Position numbers and translations under genes: made by a program
Shown: one piece after another, positions 19,348 to 29,112 of the stretch
Position numbering within the stretch: position 1 is the first letter of the stretch
Layout: the number at the start of each line of letters is the position of its first letter
Source: Prochlorococcus sp. AG-436-C13
GTDB lineage: Bacteria; Cyanobacteriota; Cyanobacteriia; PCC-6307; Cyanobiaceae
Reading direction: 5' to 3'
DNA length: 48,048 nucleotides
NCBI GenBank assembly: GCA_003212695.1
Contig: QCPC01000012.1
Coordinates: forward strand, 1-48,048
Notes under the pieces: generated by a model
Seen by the model: only the letters and a program-made list of their open reading frames with translations
Databases searched by the model: none
Told to the model about the DNA's origin: nothing

Positions 19348-19859
19348 ATTATCCTCTACTCCTAGCAACCGAAGGTTTTGGCTTGAATCTCAATTTATTT
19401 GAGACAAATATTCTTAACCTCGCAGTTGTTGTATTTGGACTCTATAAATTTCTTCCTAATTTCTTGGGAAGCATGCTTGAAAAGCGTCGTACTTCAATCT
19501 TACAAGAGTTGAAAGATGCTGAAAATCGTTTAGAAGAAGCTTCTATTGCGCTTAAAAAAGCAAAGTTAGATCTTGCATCTGCTGAAAAGAAAGCTGACAA
19601 GATTAGAAGTGATTGCAAATCAAGAGCAGAAGCAATTCGCTTGGAAAGTGAAAAGCGAACTGTTGAAGAAATGGCACGTATCAAACAAGGTGCCGCTTCA
19701 GATTTGAACTTAGAAGCAGCTAGAGTAAGTGCTCAATTGCGTAGAGAAGCTGCAAAATTGGCTATTGAAAGAGCTCTTTCAAATCTTTCTGGGTCTTTTG
19801 ATGAAAAAGCTCAAGACAAATTTTTTAGACAGTCCATTAAAAATATAGGAGATGTTTAA
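19344..19859 (+). CDS. atpF: ATP synthase F0 subunit b
   Basis: Subunit b is the second peripheral-stalk protein and pairs with b'. The 171-residue protein has an N-terminal hydrophobic helix around [22 protein letters not shown] long coiled coil rich in Glu, Lys and Ala follows (landmarks [18 protein letters not shown] and [11 protein letters not shown]). The start overlaps the atpF2 stop by 4 bases, and the stop shares a base with the atpH start (TAATG). Its stoichiometry with b' is therefore probably set by coupled translation. Confidence 0.95.
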   Translation: MNYPLLLATEGFGLNLNLFETNILNLAVVVFGLYKFLPNFLGSMLEKRRTSILQELKDAENRLEEASIALKKAKLDLASAEKKADKIRSDCKSRAEAIRLESEKRTVEEMARIKQGAASDLNLEAARVSAQLRREAAKLAIERALSNLSGSFDEKAQDKFFRQSIKNIGDV

Positions 19860-20407
19860 TGCCACTTCTTAATACTATTACTACCCCATATGCAGAAGCT
19901 TTTCTGCAAGTTGCTGAGAGTAGAAATGAAGTAGACGATATAGTCTCACAGACAAAATCAATATTGGAAATTTGGAATCAATCTATAGATTTTAGGCATG
20001 CAATGTCATCACCAGTACTTGAAATAGAAACTAAGAAGGCAATACTTGAAAAGATTTTTGCAAATGAAGTTACTCCTTCTTTTCTTAATCTATTGAAGTT
20101 ATTGGCTGATCGCCAACGCATAGGTGTGTTGAACTCAGTTTTAGAAAGATTGTTGGAACTTTACAGAGAACAACGTAATATTGCTCTTGCGACTGTAACT
20201 TCTGCTACTTCTTTAAATGATGGTCAACAGGAAGAAATTTTGAAAACGGTTCAATCTGTTGCAGGTACAAAAAATTTGGAATTAGATCTAAAAGTTGACC
20301 CTGATTTAATTGGTGGTTTTGTTATAAATGTTGGCTCTAAGGTTATTGATGCAAGCCTTTCTGGGCAAGTGCGTCGATTGGGTCTTGCACTAGCAAAGGT
20401 AAGCTAG
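19859..20407 (+). CDS. atpH: ATP synthase F1 subunit delta
   Basis: Subunit delta (OSCP-like) caps the F1 alpha/beta head and anchors the b/b' stalk. The 182-residue protein begins PLLNTITTPYAEAFLQVAE, a six-helix N-terminal domain. It ends with the signature GGFVINVGSKVIDASLSGQVRRLG, given as a landmark in which GSKVIDAS is the family motif. The start ATG shares one base with the atpF stop. The gap to atpA is 70 bases and is pyrimidine-rich. Confidence 0.95.
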   Translation: MPLLNTITTPYAEAFLQVAESRNEVDDIVSQTKSILEIWNQSIDFRHAMSSPVLEIETKKAILEKIFANEVTPSFLNLLKLLADRQRIGVLNSVLERLLELYREQRNIALATVTSATSLNDGQQEEILKTVQSVAGTKNLELDLKVDPDLIGGFVINVGSKVIDASLSGQVRRLGLALAKVS

Positions 20408-20477
20408 TTAGCAAGTTCTTTCTTTTAACTTCCTTTCTCTTTCACCACATCCCTTCTTTTCAACACATTTTCCTCTC

Positions 20478-21995
20478 ATGGTTTCTATACGTCCCGACGA
20501 AATCAGTTCAATCTTGAAGAAACAGATTGCTGATTATGATAAATCTGTTTCAGTAAGCAATGTAGGTACCGTTCTTCAGATCGGTGATGGTATTGCAAGA
20601 ATATATGGCCTTGAAAAGGCTATGGCTGGAGAGTTAGTTGAATTTGAAGATGGTACTGAGGGAATAGCCTTAAACCTAGAGGATGACAATGTTGGAGCAG
20701 TACTTATGGGTGAAGGTCTAGGAATTCAAGAAGGGAGCACAGTTAAGGCCACAGGAAAGATTGCCTCAGTTCCTGTTGGCGATGCAATGCTTGGTAGAGT
20801 TGTTAACCCTCTTGGTCAGCCAGTAGATGGGAATGGAGAAATTGCTACCAGTGATTCTCGTCTGATTGAATCATTAGCACCTGGCATTATTAAAAGGAAA
20901 TCGGTCCATGAACCGATGCAAACTGGTATTACTTCTATTGATGCAATGATTCCTATCGGTAGAGGTCAGAGAGAATTGATTATCGGTGATCGTCAAACTG
21001 GTAAGACCGCTATTGCTATTGATACAATCATTAATCAGAAGGGCCAGGATGTTGTATGTGTTTATGTTGCTATTGGTCAGAAATCTGCTTCGGTAGCTCA
21101 AGTTGTTGAGGTCTTAAGAGAAAAGGGAGCCTTGGATTATACAATTGTTGTAAACGCTAGTGCATCAGAAGCGGCAGCATTGCAATATCTAGCACCTTAT
21201 ACAGGAGCAGCTATAGCAGAGCACTTCATGTATCAAGGTAAAGCTACATTGGTTATCTATGATGATTTAACTAAGCAGGCTCAGGCTTATCGTCAAATGT
21301 CTCTACTTCTTCGTAGGCCTCCAGGACGTGAGGCTTATCCAGGGGATGTTTTTTATTGCCATAGTCGTTTGTTGGAAAGAGCCGCAAAACTTTCTGATGC
21401 TATGGGTAGTGGATCTATGACAGCATTGCCTATCATTGAAACTCAAGCAGGAGATGTATCGGCTTATATCCCTACTAACGTAATATCAATTACTGACGGC
21501 CAAATCTTCTTAAGTGCTGATCTCTTTAACTCAGGATTAAGACCAGCTATTAATGTAGGAATCTCTGTTAGTCGAGTTGGTGGAGCTGCTCAAACCAAAG
21601 CGATTAAAAAGATTGCCGGTACTTTAAAACTAGAATTGGCTCAGTTTGATGAACTTGCAGCATTTTCTCAGTTTGCATCTGATTTAGATGAAGCTACTCA
21701 GCAACAACTAGAAAGAGGTAAACGCCTTAGGGAACTTTTAAAACAAGCACAATTTGCACCTTTGAATCTTGCAGAGCAAGTGGCTGTAGTTTATGCAGGA
21801 GTTAAAGGCTTGATTGATGAGGTTCCGGTTGAACAAGTAACACAATTTGCAGGTGAACTTCGTGAATACTTGAAAACGAGTAAACCAGATTTTATAAGTA
21901 AAGTTTTAACTGAGAAAAAACTTAGTGATGATATTGAGTTAGTTCTAAAAGAATCAATAAACGATGTGAAGGCCTCCATGTTGGCATCAACTTAA
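20478..21995 (+). CDS. atpA: ATP synthase F1 subunit alpha
   Basis: Subunit alpha forms the regulatory nucleotide-binding half of the F1 hexamer. The 505-residue protein has the Walker [14 protein letters not shown], the Walker B region [12 protein letters not shown], and the signature [17 protein letters not shown] that carries the conserved arginine finger region. The N-terminal [19 protein letters not shown] is as in other cyanobacteria. It is followed by atpG (gamma) after 25 bases. The beta and epsilon genes lie about 11 kb away in the opposite orientation, as in other cyanobacteria with a split locus. Confidence 0.98.
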   Translation: MVSIRPDEISSILKKQIADYDKSVSVSNVGTVLQIGDGIARIYGLEKAMAGELVEFEDGTEGIALNLEDDNVGAVLMGEGLGIQEGSTVKATGKIASVPVGDAMLGRVVNPLGQPVDGNGEIATSDSRLIESLAPGIIKRKSVHEPMQTGITSIDAMIPIGRGQRELIIGDRQTGKTAIAIDTIINQKGQDVVCVYVAIGQKSASVAQVVEVLREKGALDYTIVVNASASEAAALQYLAPYTGAAIAEHFMYQGKATLVIYDDLTKQAQAYRQMSLLLRRPPGREAYPGDVFYCHSRLLERAAKLSDAMGSGSMTALPIIETQAGDVSAYIPTNVISITDGQIFLSADLFNSGLRPAINVGISVSRVGGAAQTKAIKKIAGTLKLELAQFDELAAFSQFASDLDEATQQQLERGKRLRELLKQAQFAPLNLAEQVAVVYAGVKGLIDEVPVEQVTQFAGELREYLKTSKPDFISKVLTEKKLSDDIELVLKESINDVKASMLAST

Positions 21996-22020
21996 CAAAG
22001 GTATCCAAGAGATTTTTTAA

Positions 22021-22971
22021 ATGGCAAACCTAAAGGAAATTAGAGACAGAATTGTTTCTGTCAAGAACACACGAAAGATTACTGAGGCAATGCGTCTTGT
22101 AGCGGCTGCTAAAGTTAGACGTGCCCAGGATCAGGTTCTTAGAAGTCGCCCATTTGCTGATCGGTTAGCAAGAGTTCTTGAGAACATACAGTCGCGTATG
22201 AAGTTTGAGTCAGCTGACTCACCATTGCTTAAAACTCGTCAAGTTAAAAATGTTACTTTGCTTGCAGTAACTGGTGATAGAGGCCTTTGTGGTGGTTATA
22301 ACACTAATGTTATTAAGCGAACTGAGCAACGTTATGCAGAATTGCAAAGCCTAGGTTTTGAAACCAGCTTGGTCTTGATAGGTCGTAAGGCGATTACTTA
22401 TTTTCAGAATAGAAGCAACCAGTATAAAATTCGTGCTTGCTTTCAGGATTTAGAACAAGTCCCAACATCTAAAGATGCTGAAGAAGCTACTAGTGAAGTA
22501 TTATCTGAATTCCTTTCCGAAAGTACGGATAGAGTTGAGGTTGTTTATACAAAGTTTATTAGCTTAGTAAGTTGCAACCCAGTAGTTCAGACTTTGCTTC
22601 CTCTTGATCCTCAAGGCATAGCCCAGGAGGATGATGAGATTTTTAGAATAACTACAAAACAAAGTCGTCTTGTAATTGAGAAGAGTGCTGCTCCTGCAAA
22701 TGAAGAACCTAAGTTGCCATCCGATGTAGTTTTCGAGCAAAGTCCTGACGATTTATTGAATTCTTTATTGCCTCTTTATTTACAGAATCAACTGCTTAGA
22801 GCCTTACAAGAAGCAGCAGCTTCAGAATTGGCTAGTAGAATGACTGCAATGAATAATGCTAGTGATAATGCAAAAGAATTGGCAAAGACTTTAAATCTTA
22901 CATATAACAAAGCTCGTCAGGCAGCAATTACTCAAGAGATTCTTGAAGTTGTTGGTGGAGCAAGTGTATAA
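22021..22971 (+). CDS. atpG: ATP synthase F1 subunit gamma
   Basis: Gamma is the rotor axle inside the alpha/beta hexamer. The 316-residue protein has N- and C-terminal coiled-coil helices: [20 protein letters not shown] at the start and the signature [14 protein letters not shown] at the end. The central Rossmann-like part begins [16 protein letters not shown]. The region around residues 195-235 ([18 protein letters not shown] equivalent, containing [10 protein letters not shown]) is the cyanobacterial insertion. It lacks the plastid cysteine pair that gives thioredoxin control in chloroplasts. It closes the main atp operon. Confidence 0.96.
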   Translation: MANLKEIRDRIVSVKNTRKITEAMRLVAAAKVRRAQDQVLRSRPFADRLARVLENIQSRMKFESADSPLLKTRQVKNVTLLAVTGDRGLCGGYNTNVIKRTEQRYAELQSLGFETSLVLIGRKAITYFQNRSNQYKIRACFQDLEQVPTSKDAEEATSEVLSEFLSESTDRVEVVYTKFISLVSCNPVVQTLLPLDPQGIAQEDDEIFRITTKQSRLVIEKSAAPANEEPKLPSDVVFEQSPDDLLNSLLPLYLQNQLLRALQEAAASELASRMTAMNNASDNAKELAKTLNLTYNKARQAAITQEILEVVGGASV

Positions 22972-23000
22972 GGATTGCCTATTCCTCTTTCTGGCTTGAT

Positions 23001-23201
23001 GTGAATTTGAGAGTAAAGTCTTTAGAGTTGCAATTGGAATGGCCAGAGTCAGTACCAATTTATATGCTTCGTTCATTTGCCTTAGAAAAACTTAGAGAGT
23101 ATGGAGCCCCTTTAAGGTGGGCTATTACTGATATAAGTCCATCTCATAGGTCAAATGGCTTAAGGCAATTGAACATAGAAGCTGTTGTAATCATTAAATA
23201 A
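23001..23201 (+). CDS. Small conserved hypothetical protein
   Basis: This 66-residue protein starts with GTG at 23001 and reads NLRVKSLELQLEWPESVP, then YMLRSFALEKLREYGAPLRWAI, then a short strand ending NIEAVVIIK. The beta-alpha-beta-like pattern looks like a folded soluble domain. I do not recognise a named family, and there is no signal peptide. It sits 29 bases after atpG and only 4 bases before the DUF3326 gene, so it is probably cotranscribed and coupled with the latter. Regular codon use and position make it likely real. Confidence 0.7.
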   Translation: MNLRVKSLELQLEWPESVPIYMLRSFALEKLREYGAPLRWAITDISPSHRSNGLRQLNIEAVVIIK

Positions 23202-23205
23202 GTTC

Positions 23206-24309
23206 TTGAAGTCCTTTCCTCCATTACCATCTCTTTTATTAATCCCTACAGGGATTGGTTGTGAAATTGGAGGATATGCAGGGGATGCGATCCCTTTTGC
23301 TCGCTTACTTGCTGCAGCTAGTGGGTGTTTAATTACGCATCCCAATGTAATGAATGGGGCTTCTCTATATTGGAATGATGAACGTATTCAATATGTTGAA
23401 GGATATGGTATAGATCGATTCGTTTGTGATGAGTTTCTCTTGAGACCTGTTCGCAAGCAAAAAGTTGGTATTCTACTAGATGCAGGTTTAGAGACAGACT
23501 TGCGCCAAAGACATTTGCAAGTAGTTGATGGTTGTCGGGCGGCCTTAGGCCTTGATCTTGGACCAGTGGTTACTACAGACTCTCCGCTGGAAATATCATT
23601 CAGCTCTTTTTCTACTGGTGCAAGTTGGGGGGAACTTATTAATTTAGATCCATTATTAAGTGCTGGTGATCGATTAAAGGAAAATGGTGCAACTGCTATA
23701 GCTGTGGTGACACGTTTCCCGGATGATTTAGCTAGTAAAGATTTAGATGCCTACAGGCAAGGAAAAGGCGTAGATTTACTTGCAGGAGCTGAGGCTGTTA
23801 TTAGTCACGCATTGGTAAGACATTTGTGTATCCCATGCGCTCATGCTCCGGCTCTGTCTCCATTGCCAATGGAACCTTTGCTGGATCCCCGCGCTGCAGG
23901 TGAGGAAATTGGATATACTTTTTTCCCCTCTGTTTTAGTGGGATTAAGTCGGGCGCCAGATTTAATCTCAAAAATGCTATTACCTAGAATGAGCAATATT
24001 TGCCAAACAGGGTTGATTGGTATTCAGGATTTAGGTGCTGTAGTTGTACCAAAAGGGGCACTAGGTGGAGAAGCTATTCTCGGTTGTATTGAGAGAAATA
24101 TTCCACTTATAGTTGTTTCAAATTCAGGAGTTTTAAAAGTGGATCTAGAATCTTTAGGTTTAAAAGGTCAATTAAAAGAAATTATTTCACCACGAATCTT
24201 TTCTGTAAATAATTATCTAGAAGCCGCTGGCTTATTGATTTCGTTAAGAGAGGGGTTAGCGATTGACTCTTTGCATAGACCAATTAATAAAGTTCAGGAT
24301 ATTAAATAA
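23206..24309 (+). CDS. DUF3326 family protein
   Basis: The 367-residue protein matches my memory of the cyanobacterial and plant DUF3326 family. Features include the opening LLIPTGIGCEIGGYAGDA, the early THPNVMNGASLYW, a Rossmann-like KVGILLDAGLE, the mid-region GATAIAVVTRFPDDL, and PCAHAPALSPLP with a nearby conserved DPRAAGEEIGYTFFPSVLVG. The histidine and cysteine clusters may bind metal or substrate, but no reaction is known to me. The start is TTG at 23206, 4 bases after the preceding small ORF. It ends 5 bases from the convergent ald gene. Confidence 0.85.
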   Translation: MKSFPPLPSLLLIPTGIGCEIGGYAGDAIPFARLLAAASGCLITHPNVMNGASLYWNDERIQYVEGYGIDRFVCDEFLLRPVRKQKVGILLDAGLETDLRQRHLQVVDGCRAALGLDLGPVVTTDSPLEISFSSFSTGASWGELINLDPLLSAGDRLKENGATAIAVVTRFPDDLASKDLDAYRQGKGVDLLAGAEAVISHALVRHLCIPCAHAPALSPLPMEPLLDPRAAGEEIGYTFFPSVLVGLSRAPDLISKMLLPRMSNICQTGLIGIQDLGAVVVPKGALGGEAILGCIERNIPLIVVSNSGVLKVDLESLGLKGQLKEIISPRIFSVNNYLEAAGLLISLREGLAIDSLHRPINKVQDIK

Positions 24310-24314
24310 AACTT

Positions 24315-25454
24315 TTATTGCAAGCATGCCATTGGATGCCTGGGATGAAGACCAAGAGATTTTGCAACACTTGGGTGACAGATTGAACCACCAATTGTAT
24401 TTAAACCAGAGACAATCTCTGGTTTATCAGTTACTGCTGATTCAAGTCCACGACCAGCAATACCTAGAATATATGGCAATGTGACACTGCTAAGTGCTTC
24501 AGTAGACGTGAATGGCACAGAACCAGGCATATTGCTTACAGCATAATGCTGCACCTCATGAATATTTACAGTAGGATCTTTAAGAGTTGTCTCAACACTT
24601 GTCGCTATACAACCTCCTTGATCGATAGATACATCGACTATTACCGACTTACTTCTCATTTGCATCACCATATTTTCATCGATAAGTGTTGGAGCTCTAC
24701 CACCAGGAGTTAATACAGCGCCAATGACCAAGTCGGCCGTAGGGATTAATCTTTCTAAGAGCCCTCTGCTGCTAACTATGCTTGTAAGTCTTCCTCTATG
24801 AGATGAATCTAATTTGCGTAACCTTTCAGGAGAACGATCTAGAAGCATTACTTCAGCATCCATCGCTGCAGCAAGCTTGGCGGCATTCCAACCAACTGTA
24901 CCTGCACCGATTACGACAACTCTGGCAGGTTGAACTCCTGTACAGCCTCCTAGAAGAATACCTCTTCCACCGTTAGGTCTTTCGAGAAAATGTGATCCTA
25001 CTTGAGCGGCCAATCGTCCAGCAATTTCGCTCATAGGGGCAAGCAAAGGCAGGCTTCCGTTCTGCATTTGTACTGTTTCGTATCCTATGCTGGTCGTTTT
25101 TGCATCAAGTAATGCCTCACATACTTTTAAATTAGCTGCTAAATGTAGATATGTAAAAAGAACCATATCTTCTCTTAATAGACTATATTCTTCTGGCTGA
25201 GGTTCTTTGACCTTTACAACTAGATGTGCTCCCCAAGCTCTTTCTCTATCAACAATTTTTGCACCTGCATTAGCAAAAGCTTTGTCTTCAATTCCTACTC
25301 CTTTCCCAGCTTCTGTTTGAACTCGTACTTCTAGCCCTTGAGTTACTAATTCTCTAACACCATCTGGAGTGATGGCAACTCTTAATTCATCTGATTTGAT
25401 TTCTTTGGGAATACCTATGCTTGCAATAGGTGCAGATAAAACAGATGAATGCAT
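24315..25454 (-). CDS. ald: Alanine dehydrogenase
   Basis: Ald catalyses the NAD-dependent conversion of alanine and pyruvate plus ammonium. The 379-residue length is typical. The N-terminal IGIPKEIKSDELRVAITPDGVREL matches, with residues of the substrate site, and the Rossmann dinucleotide motif reads VVVIGAGTVGWNAAKLA. MRSKSVIVDVSIDQGGCIATSVET and VPFTSTEALSSVTLPY are further landmarks that separate Ald from the related transhydrogenase alpha subunit. It is followed on the same strand by no close gene, and it ends 5 bases from DUF3326. Confidence 0.95.
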   Translation of the reverse strand: MHSSVLSAPIASIGIPKEIKSDELRVAITPDGVRELVTQGLEVRVQTEAGKGVGIEDKAFANAGAKIVDRERAWGAHLVVKVKEPQPEEYSLLREDMVLFTYLHLAANLKVCEALLDAKTTSIGYETVQMQNGSLPLLAPMSEIAGRLAAQVGSHFLERPNGGRGILLGGCTGVQPARVVVIGAGTVGWNAAKLAAAMDAEVMLLDRSPERLRKLDSSHRGRLTSIVSSRGLLERLIPTADLVIGAVLTPGGRAPTLIDENMVMQMRSKSVIVDVSIDQGGCIATSVETTLKDPTVNIHEVQHYAVSNMPGSVPFTSTEALSSVTLPYILGIAGRGLESAVTDKPEIVSGLNTIGGSICHPSVAKSLGLHPRHPMACLQ

Positions 25455-25511
25455 TTTACTTTTTATTTTAGGAACTTTTGTTGTTTGAGTCTGACCTTAA
25501 GCTCTTGAACG

Positions 25512-27206
25512 TTACATTGATGCAATAGGTATCCTCCAACCGCTTCCAAACGCTTGATCGCTTACTTTCAACGTTGGTGGGGCTTGCCGTCTCTTAAATT
25601 CAGCTTGTTTTAGTAGCTTCTGCACTTTCTTTATCATATTTGCGCTATACCCTTGATCCATTAATGTTTGAGGATGACTTCGCTCTTCTATTAGGGCTTT
25701 GAGAATTCGATCTAGTATCTTATAGTCTGGCAAGAAGTCGCTATCGAATTGATTCGGTCCAAGTTCTGCGCTTGGGGCCTTGTTGCGAATTGCTGAACCT
25801 ATAAGTTCACCATCGCTTTTTAGCCCTAAGGTTTCTCTAAGTGTATAGGCTTTGCTGCTATCTATCCATTCACATAGTTCGAATACATAAGTTTTATAAA
25901 GATCTCCAATAACCGATAACCCTCCATTCATATCACCATAAAGAGTGCAATACCCAACAGCAAGTTCTGATTTGTTGCCAGTCGATAGGAGTAAATGTCT
26001 CTTATTATTCGCTATTGCCATAAGAAGTGTTCCTCTTATTCGTGCCTGAAGATTTTCTGCAGTTAATCCTTTTGGGGGCTCTCCAAAAGATATTTCAAGA
26101 CTCTTATCGTAGTGTTCCATTAATACGTTTATAGGAATTGTTTTTGTTTTAATTTCTAGCCTTTTGGCTAAATCAGTTGCATCTTCTATTGACCCTTCAG
26201 AACTCCAAGGAGACGGCATCAATATTCCAGATATTCTATGAGAACCTAATGCAGCACATGCAATGACTGCTACCAAGGCAGAATCAATACCACCACTAAG
26301 ACCAAGTAAAGCACTATTGAAACCACACTTTAAAGCATAGTCACGAAGACCAAGTACAAGTGCTTCCAATATCCTCTCTTGAGGTTCTTGTATCTTTCTT
26401 TCTGGAACTTTTGTCTTGAAATCAGAGTCCCATATACAGACTGATTCATCACAGCTAGGTAGAGAAAGAGTTATCCTGCCTTCGCAATCAGTTACGAAAC
26501 TTGAGCCATCAAAAATTAATTCATCATTACCTCCAACTTGATTAAGGTATACGACCGGACATTGAAGTCGTTTAGCTGCTTTAGCTGCTATTTGTTGACG
26601 GAGTAACTCTTTCTGGTGTGTAAAAGGAGATGCAGAGAGATTAAGGAGTAGGTCAATTCTCTTTTTTTCAAGATCAGATATAGGATCTGGCCCTGCTAAA
26701 CGTTGGCCTTGAATTGCTTCCTCAACCCATAGATCCTCACATATTGTTAGCCCTATATGCCATATTTTCTCGTTTGTTTTTAATTTCAAAAGTCCTGAAT
26801 TCCTTGCTGCTCGGAAGTATCTTCTTTCATCAAATACGTCATAGCTAGGAAGCAACTGCTTCCTAGCTATGACTTCCCACCCACTTTTTTGTAAAAGTGC
26901 TATTGAATTAAATAACTTTGGTAGTAGACGATCAGGAGTAGGCTCAGCTATACCAATGAGAATTGATAAGTTAGGAGCATTAGTATTAATATGACTTATT
27001 ATTTTTTTAATCATTTCCCATTGAAGATCTATGAGGGTTGGGTTGAAGAGTAAGTCTCTTGGTGGATATCCCCATAAGGATAATTCTGGAGTAATAAGAA
27101 GATTGGCATTTTGGTCATTAGCTTTTTTGCAGGCAGCAATAATTCTAGAAGTGTTTCCACTTAAGTCTCCTATAAGGGGATTTAATTGAGCTAAAGCAAG
27201 TTTCAT
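25512..27206 (-). CDS. nadE: Glutamine-dependent NAD+ synthetase
   Basis: NadE amidates nicotinate adenine dinucleotide to NAD. The 564-residue protein joins an N-terminal glutaminase of the nitrilase fold to a C-terminal synthetase. The Glu41-Lys116-Cys156 triad is seen (TPELSLWGYP, VIARKQLLPSYD, TICEDLWV), and the synthetase P-loop is LGLSGGIDSALVAV (SGGIDS 304-309). It overlaps nadD by 4 bases (ATGA), consistent with consecutive steps of NAD synthesis. A perfect 17-bp inverted repeat lies in the codons around the catalytic Lys116 (see repeat at 26838-26873). Confidence 0.96.
   Translation of the reverse strand: MKLALAQLNPLIGDLSGNTSRIIAACKKANDQNANLLITPELSLWGYPPRDLLFNPTLIDLQWEMIKKIISHINTNAPNLSILIGIAEPTPDRLLPKLFNSIALLQKSGWEVIARKQLLPSYDVFDERRYFRAARNSGLLKLKTNEKIWHIGLTICEDLWVEEAIQGQRLAGPDPISDLEKKRIDLLLNLSASPFTHQKELLRQQIAAKAAKRLQCPVVYLNQVGGNDELIFDGSSFVTDCEGRITLSLPSCDESVCIWDSDFKTKVPERKIQEPQERILEALVLGLRDYALKCGFNSALLGLSGGIDSALVAVIACAALGSHRISGILMPSPWSSEGSIEDATDLAKRLEIKTKTIPINVLMEHYDKSLEISFGEPPKGLTAENLQARIRGTLLMAIANNKRHLLLSTGNKSELAVGYCTLYGDMNGGLSVIGDLYKTYVFELCEWIDSSKAYTLRETLGLKSDGELIGSAIRNKAPSAELGPNQFDSDFLPDYKILDRILKALIEERSHPQTLMDQGYSANMIKKVQKLLKQAEFKRRQAPPTLKVSDQAFGSGWRIPIASM
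26838..26873. repeat. Perfect 17-bp inverted repeat inside nadE
   Basis: The left arm GTCATAGCTAGGAAGCA (26838-26854) and the right arm TGCTTCCTAGCTATGAC (26857-26873) are exact reverse complements, separated only by AC. The element lies within the coding region for the glutaminase lysine segment IARKQLLPSYD. Nothing about the protein requires the codons to match this way, so the palindrome is extra information in the DNA. It could be a recent quasi-palindrome correction or a functional hairpin or protein site. Confidence 0.9.
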
Positions 27207-27793
27207 TTTGTGTTTTCAGATATGCCATATAGCTTTTTTTCTCTCAGAATTGGCATTATTGCTGCTGGAACTTGAGAAAAAATTTGCTGCTTTTGAATAT
27301 CTGAGCTGGCAGTTTCTGGGATTGTTAAAGGTAATAATATGCTTTCTGCTCCCATATTTTTAATGGTTTGCAAGTCAGTATCCTCTAAAGGCCAACCTTT
27401 GCGAGGAACAATACCAAGTTGTGATCTCTTAAATATATTTTTCGCCTCAAACCAAGTAGGTATATCCTTTACTAGATCACTACCAATTATTAAAATTAGA
27501 TTATGTCTTGGCCAGTACTCTGAAGCTTTTTCAAGAGTTTTAACTGCCCATTCATGGCTTAAGGCTTGCTTTAACTCTAGATTTGGTAATGCAATTTTTT
27601 CTACTAATGCATTAAGAAGTTCAATGCGTTGATCAAGTGATTGCTTATGTTCCTTGGCAGGATTATTACTTGCCCAAGTTAATACTTTTGGAAATAATTT
27701 ACATAATCCAATCAAAAGAGCCTGGTGACCATTTGTTGGAGGGTCAGCACTTGTGCCTAACAAAGCTATAGATCTGTATGTATTAATATTCAT
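27203..27793 (-). CDS. nadD: Nicotinate-nucleotide adenylyltransferase family protein
   Basis: NadD joins ATP and nicotinate mononucleotide to make deamido-NAD. The 196-residue protein has the nucleotidyltransferase loop as LLGTSADPPTNGHQ, so the T-x-G-H histidine is present. The second phosphate-binding motif (usually SSxxIR) reads ASSDIQKQ, with Gln where Arg is expected. The middle SDLVKDIPTWF matches NadD. Its place next to nadE, overlapping by 4 bases at both ends (ATGA with nadE and with the GTPase gene), supports the function. The degenerate motif leaves some doubt. Confidence 0.82.
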   Translation of the reverse strand: MNINTYRSIALLGTSADPPTNGHQALLIGLCKLFPKVLTWASNNPAKEHKQSLDQRIELLNALVEKIALPNLELKQALSHEWAVKTLEKASEYWPRHNLILIIGSDLVKDIPTWFEAKNIFKRSQLGIVPRKGWPLEDTDLQTIKNMGAESILLPLTIPETASSDIQKQQIFSQVPAAIMPILREKKLYGISENTK

Positions 27794-29112
27794 GGAAGAA
27801 GAGCTGTTATATGTTGTGTTTTTTCTCTAGGGATTATGTCACAATAGCTAAGAAATTTATCTAAATGAGGGTTTGCTTTGGAAAGTCTACTCAAAATAGA
27901 TTTTGGACTAGGCCCTGGGAAATAACTATTTTGAAGTAGTTCTGCCGCTGCTAATTTCCCTGTTAATTTAGTTGTTTGAACTGCAACAGCTGCTTGTGCA
28001 ATAGCAATTGGAGCTGCGGGAGCAAGACTTAATCCACCAGTAAGTGGAGTTGTTAAGAGTAAAAGGTTTTGAATGCTTCCAAGAATAAATTGAATCCCAA
28101 GTTGAGTTCCACCAATCAAGCCGTTATGAAAAGAGAGCTTTTTCAATAATTTCCTTGCAGAAGATCCTTTTAATTCCAATCCATACAATTTACTTAGTTG
28201 AACTATTAATGCAGTGTCCAAGGCTACTCCAGTTGCAAAGTCAAAAAGAAGCAGAGGATTGACTGCGACACTAGAGGCTTTAATGGCAGCAAATTTGCCA
28301 ATAAGTCCTTGAGCTTCTCTCTTTCTTCTTTGTAAACGCCCACATTTAAGAGAACGGTATAGAATTTCTGCTTGACGAAGAGCATTGATTGTTAAAAGAG
28401 TAGATCCTTCTTCTTCTAGTAAGTTGATCAATCTTTCTTTTAATGATTGAATTTGAGGCTTACATTCTTTCCTTCTTACTTTGCCTTCAGGAGATATATT
28501 TGCTTTACGTGGAGATGCTGCAACAGTTTCTATAATAAGCTGTTTTGCTGAAATTGGTAGACGATACTTGATACTTCGAACAATTTCATGTATTTCATCC
28601 TGACTCCATTGATCACAACGATTCAACACTAGTAAGATAGGCTTGTCGGTCTTGAGAAGTAAATTTAGTGCATTTAATTCTATACTTGTAATATCACTAT
28701 TGAGAACAAATAAAATTAGATCTGAGTTTAATGCAATTCTAGAGGCTAGACGGTCTCTAGAATTGGCGGCAATTTCATCAATGCCTGGTGTATCAACTAA
28801 TTCTATAGTTTTTAGACTGTTGACCTTCTGTTTCCATATTGCTCCAGTGGTTTTTCTTGTGCATCCATGGCCTATATCAGTAGCAAAGCATTTTTCACCA
28901 ATAAGAGCATTAAGTAGACTTGATTTCCCAACACCTACTTTTCCAAATACTGTTAAACGAATATGTCTATTTTGTAATCTATTGATTTGTCGATTTAATG
29001 TCTTGAGTTCACCGGAAAGTTGTGATTTTTCCAAGCATGTTAACTCTAAGTTACTTGCCCATTCCTTTAGGATTAAGCTACAAGTTTTTGAGGTTGCTTT
29101 TAATGTATTCAT
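27790..29112 (-). CDS. Era-like GTPase with DUF697 membrane domain
   Basis: The 440-residue protein has a small-GTPase domain: G1 FGKVGVGKSSLLNAL (about residue 57), G3 LVDTPGIDE and G4 LVLNRCDQW (NRCD in place of NKxD). Its C-terminal half, from about residue 270, matches DUF697, with a helical region AAIKASSVAVNPLLLFDFA and hydrophobic stretches later. Such proteins are thought to act at membranes, but their target is unknown. It is coupled by 4-base overlaps to nadD downstream and to the CNNM-like gene upstream, so all four form one operon. Confidence 0.85.
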   Translation of the reverse strand: MNTLKATSKTCSLILKEWASNLELTCLEKSQLSGELKTLNRQINRLQNRHIRLTVFGKVGVGKSSLLNALIGEKCFATDIGHGCTRKTTGAIWKQKVNSLKTIELVDTPGIDEIAANSRDRLASRIALNSDLILFVLNSDITSIELNALNLLLKTDKPILLVLNRCDQWSQDEIHEIVRSIKYRLPISAKQLIIETVAASPRKANISPEGKVRRKECKPQIQSLKERLINLLEEEGSTLLTINALRQAEILYRSLKCGRLQRRKREAQGLIGKFAAIKASSVAVNPLLLFDFATGVALDTALIVQLSKLYGLELKGSSARKLLKKLSFHNGLIGGTQLGIQFILGSIQNLLLLTTPLTGGLSLAPAAPIAIAQAAVAVQTTKLTGKLAAAELLQNSYFPGPSPKSILSRLSKANPHLDKFLSYCDIIPREKTQHITALLP

